Source: Spirogloea muscicola
Taxonomy: Eukaryota; Streptophyta; Zygnematophyceae; Spirogloeales; Spirogloeaceae
Direction of reading: 5' to 3'
Assembly (NCBI GenBank): GCA_009602725.1
Contig: WELB01000061.1
Span: 605,459-627,543 of the forward strand
Length of the DNA: 22,085 bases
Shown here: in pieces, positions 18,800 to 22,085 of the stretch
Layout of the letters: every line of letters begins with the position of its first letter
How positions within the stretch are numbered: position 1 is the first letter of the stretch
Program-made: the position numbers and the translations under genes
The notes under the pieces: generated by a model
What the model was told of the DNA's origin: nothing
Databases searched by the model: none
Seen by the model: only the letters and a program-made list of their open reading frames with translations

Positions 18800-21700
18800 C
18801 TAGAGCAGCAGCAAAGCGGCGGCAGTGGCGACGGCCAGAACATAGGAGCTCGCCAGCAAGGAGGCGGCACCTCCACTGGGGGAGGAGCCGGGGGGTGCAT
18901 TGGCAGGAGTGATGCCCTTGACGCCCGGAGGCGGGGAGCTCCCAGGCGGCGAGCGAGCCACGGTTGAGGACGATGTTGAGCCCCCGTCGTTGGCCTTGAT
19001 GGGCTGGCTGCCTGCAGCCAGCAGAGGATGACATAGCTTGGTACATGGGCAGTCTATGTGGCACTTGCCAAGCTGCTGCATGGCTGGGCGGTACGACTGG
19101 CTTGCCAACTAAATTACCTTGCGAGTGTCCGTACTTTTAGCTACAAGGCCCAACTCCAAAGCTAAAGTGTGCACAGATCAAACTTCGCGCTGAGGGCCGA
19201 GTACGCTTCTTACAATCAGTAGGTAGCCATCCAAGCTGGCCTCCTGCCACATCATATATGACAAGCTGGTCCTGCAGAACAATGTCTGCTCCGTGGCAGC
19301 AAATACGAAGCACTAAGTTGTGTGTGACAAAAAACCCTGCGCTTGTCAACATGCAGCCCTCACACAGCCCAATCGTCAAATGACTGAACTCTTGTGGTGC
19401 AGTCCTGCCTCCTTTTCTACGTAAGAGCACGTCTTACGCAACGGTGCGGAGGTTACCTCCGAGGATTGTGATCGTGGTGCTGCTAGTGGAGCTGGAGGCA
19501 GCCAGAAATCCAAGGCACGCAGCTTCGCCATTGCCGCCGCTCCCGCCAGTCTGCACAACAGTCCCCCCTTGACAACGCAAACTCAGGGCCGGGAGGACAC
19601 GCTCTGAGGTGTGTCTGCTTATACACTTGGCCAAGATTAACGAGTTAACAGAGTTGTGGAGCACGCAGAATGCGGAACTGACCGTGGCGAGGAGGAGGAT
19701 GTACGAAGTCCCATTCAAGGGCATATCAGCACCATCGAAGTTGAGGGTGAGCAAAGGGAACAATGTCGCCAGCTCACTCTCGTCCCTGCACAATGTGGAG
19801 CGCAAGCATGCACTAATTGCTTAAACGTCAAGGCCTGATCCACTCATCCAAAGCACATCTCCTAGCCCTTGTTCCTTCTTTGACGTGCAGCAAGGGCATC
19901 TAACATCTATGGTGGCATCTGGCAGGTGCTCACATGCCGGTGTAGTCCCAGCAAAGCAGCCCGCCAGTGTCACGTTGGTCGAGCTGCTGCAGGTCCACTT
20001 GCTTGGTGAGCTGAGCAGAGACAGCCAAGGCAAAGTGCAAGGACATCAGGATCCGCTGTCGGCACAGCAGCACGCTCCCTTAGACAGATGTTATGATTTG
20101 GGTTGTAACTTCCAGCCGTGATCCAATTTGAGGTACAATTGAGCACAACACAGGGCTCGTGCTTCACCTCCAGGGCAAACTTGTTATACACATCCTGTGG
20201 TATGGAAGCCAAGGTCGTGCCAGAATCGAAGATTGTGCCGAAGCCAAAGGAGGATGAGTCCAGCCCCAGCGAGTTGGTGCCAACGGTGATGTCATTGAGC
20301 CCGGCGTAGTAATGCGGTCTGCGCAGCACAGCACCCAGCGCACGGCGTCGCCTGTAAGTGCCAGCTTTGCACAAAGCCAGTGGAGGACCAGCACCACGTG
20401 CACAGGTCGCGATTGAGGCGGCGCATACGCAGCCGGCAATGGCACCTGCTGCGGGACTGGAGCAGCGGCGTGAAGGAGGCGTTCGGCGCCGACACGTTGC
20501 CGAGGACCAGGATGCCGCCACCTTCCGCCTCGCCGCCCAGGCAGTGCGCGAACGTGTTGGGGGCCTTCTTCTGTGCAAGTGCCGAAAGGCACCATCAGCT
20601 CCATGACTAAGACCGTTGTGAGCGTTGGTGAGAGAGAGCAAGCCACCGAGAATGCAGATCAAACGTAGCGAGGGGAGGCTGACGGTGACCTGCGCGACGA
20701 GCTGCGAGGTGACGGAGATGGTGTTGAGGCCGAGCCCCATGAGGCCGTCGACCACGGACTTGCCCGACAGGAGGTTGCCGCTCTGGTTGTACGCGCAGCC
20801 AAAGAGCATGCTGGCGCTCGCAGCGGAGCCGTTGAGGTTGTTGTACCTCATGACGTCATTGACGAGGTACCCCGTGGACCGGCTGCCATCGCCGTACTGC
20901 AGCTGGTAGTAGCAGGACTTGTCGGCGGTGCCTGAGCCCGTGAGGCAGCCGATGTCGGCATTGCTGCCCGTCTCCTGGAAGTTGCTGCACGTTGACGAGG
21001 AGCAGTCGACGACGGCCGCGGAGGACGACTTGGCGGGGTCGTAGGGTGTGGCCAGCGACACGAGCGTGGACGACGAGGGGCAGCTGTGGCACGGCGCGCA
21101 GTTCACCCACAGCAGGTCGCTGCCGGTGTCGATCTGCACGTTGAACGTCTCCTTGCTGGTCCCCAGCTGGATGCTCGTGTAGTACAGCCTGGCCCACCAT
21201 GCAGCACCCCACTAGCCGGCGGTCAGCCACCATGTCAGGGAAACTTTCGTGTCAAATTATCGAAGGCTAGAGTGGCCAAGTACAGCAGCAAGCACATCTG
21301 GTGATGTCCTCTATTCACTGCAGATTGATTGGCTCAGTCACTGCGGGTCAACACATAATGGTCGCTGATTGCCGCCTGAATAACAGATGGCAGATTCCAA
21401 GCCCTTATGGCACCAGCTAGAGCTCGCCCAGCTTTCAGAATGCAGTCGGTGTCACGGCTGCATCCACCAGAGCCAGCATAACAGAACAGTTAGCCTAATG
21501 GAAAGGCGAAAGGGCGAGGGTGACCGCAGCGGCGCACCCGGCAACGGTGGGCGACAGGTTGCCCTCGAGCTGGAGGTCAGCGCCGCCGGCGAGGCTGCGT
21601 CCGCGCAGCGCCGCCTCGGCGCGGCCGCTGTCGTGCGCCTGCATCTCCGCCAGGCGCTCCCACGTCACGTGCAGGAAGCCACCGGTCGCCGGCTTGGTCC

Positions 21701-22085
21701 CGCGCCCCGCAAACCTGCAGATGACGCCAGCGCGCGCCGCTCAGGTGACGGCCGCCGCAGCCAGCGCCGCAGCCTAAGCTCCTCAGCGCCTGCGCCGCGG
21801 TGGCCCGGCCATGGCTGGCCGCTGGCGAAGGGCGTCGAGGGCAGCGCCGCAGCAGCGACGCTTCCGAGGCGACGCTGCTCTGCTGCTGTACTGCGACGGC
21901 TCTCCTTCTCGCTGCGAGTCTTCTCGCCCCATGCTCCTGATGCACCGGCGGGCCTGGGGTTTCTAGCCGCACGGCGCTGAGTCTCTGGGCAGGGGCTCGC
22001 CTGTGCTTCAGCGGCAGCACGGCGGCGTCGGCGGCGGCGGCGGCGCCGGCGGCGGCGGCGGAGCAGGCGGCGGCCAGCGCGAGGA
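18800..22085 (-). CDS. Plant-type A1 aspartic protease with GPI-anchor-like tail, 5' partial, 10 exons
   Basis: Pepsin-fold endopeptidase, expected in the secretory pathway or at the cell surface. Exons (minus): 22085-22001 (partial), 21714-21538, 21188-20690, 20570-20446, 20318-20168, 20010-19934, 19785-19683, 19550-19457, 19285-19214, 19011-18800; 530 residues plus TAG in the window, in phase throughout. The first exon is an Ala-rich signal-peptide end followed by AAVLPLKH; the start codon is outside the window. Catalytic motif 1 is VQIDTGSDLLWVNC, with flap Tyr in YQLQYGDGS; motif 2 is GTIFDSGTTLASIPQDVY. FAHCLGGEAEGGGILVLG, FPLLTLNFDGADMPL and TILGDIVLQDQLVIYD mark the C-terminal lobe. 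The last exon is a Ser/Pro/Gly-rich stalk ending in a hydrophobic tail (ASSYVLAVATAAALLLL), typical of GPI-anchored members. Intron 1 begins with GC (AG|GCGAG). Intron 2 contains a retroelement fragment. Confidence 0.9.
21245..21505 (-). mobile_element. 5'-truncated LINE-like fragment inside protease intron 2 (copy 3)
   Basis: Minus-strand reading gives LKAGRALAGAIRAWNLP and SDHYVLT, matching QKAGPALAGSSRA and SDLHVLT from the C-terminal end of the copy at 16950-18053. It is followed by the shared 3' sequence around TGGCCAAGTACAGCAGCAAGCACAT (two blocks, plus strand 21272-21296). It fills most of the 349-bp intron (21537-21189), in sense with the host gene. Confidence 0.6.

Noticed and set aside
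19821-20033. Protease exon read as CSSSTNVTLAGCF
   Set aside because: That frame cannot be joined in phase. The other frame (LTKQVDLQQLDQRDTGGLLC) is in phase on both sides and fits the family.
1-22085. CRISPR arrays, operons or prokaryotic defence systems
   Set aside because: No regularly spaced direct repeats, ribosome-binding sites or operon layout; spliced plant-type genes cover most of the window.

Overview
The window is eukaryotic nuclear DNA of the green (plant/algal) lineage. Genes have many introns of about 60-660 bp, exons are GC-rich, two TTTAGGG-type (plant-type) telomere-like tracts lie in introns, and every recognisable protein belongs to a family best known from plants. A streptophyte alga or a related green alga with a compact genome fits best. 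I cannot name the genus from the sequence alone.

Layout: (1) 2-8303, + strand: the 3' part of a CRWN/NMCP gene, the plant lamin-like nuclear matrix protein, in 13 exons and open at the 5' edge. (2) 8919-11062, - strand: a GT14 (core-2/I-branching type) glycosyltransferase whose 5' end is lost in a 722-bp run of N. (3) 11063-11784: assembly gap. (4) 11850-13836, + strand: a complete VAP27-type ER membrane protein gene in seven exons. (5) 14065-16059, - strand: a complete SHH-type gene (homeodomain plus SAWADEE chromatin reader) in five exons. (6) about 16220-18053: pieces of a non-LTR retrotransposon. (7) 18800-22085, - strand: an A1 aspartic protease of the plant type with a C-terminal GPI-anchor-like tail, in ten exons and running off the right edge.

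Exon models were built by eye, joining GT-AG (twice GC-AG) junctions that keep phase and restore family motifs. The coding lengths of CRWN, VAP27, SHH and the protease come out as exact multiples of three. The glycosyltransferase has one unresolved frame change near its 3' end.

The genes do not form a pathway. CRWN and SHH both act in nuclear or chromatin organisation, GT14 and VAP27 belong to the secretory system, and the protease is probably secreted or surface-anchored. CRWN and GT14 converge, GT14 and VAP27 diverge from the gap, and VAP27 and SHH converge. The most notable content is an unusually long CRWN homolog, an SHH homolog outside its usual land-plant setting (if the alga reading is right), two GC-AG introns, opposed telomere-like tracts in SHH introns, and three copies of one retroelement that share the same 3' region.
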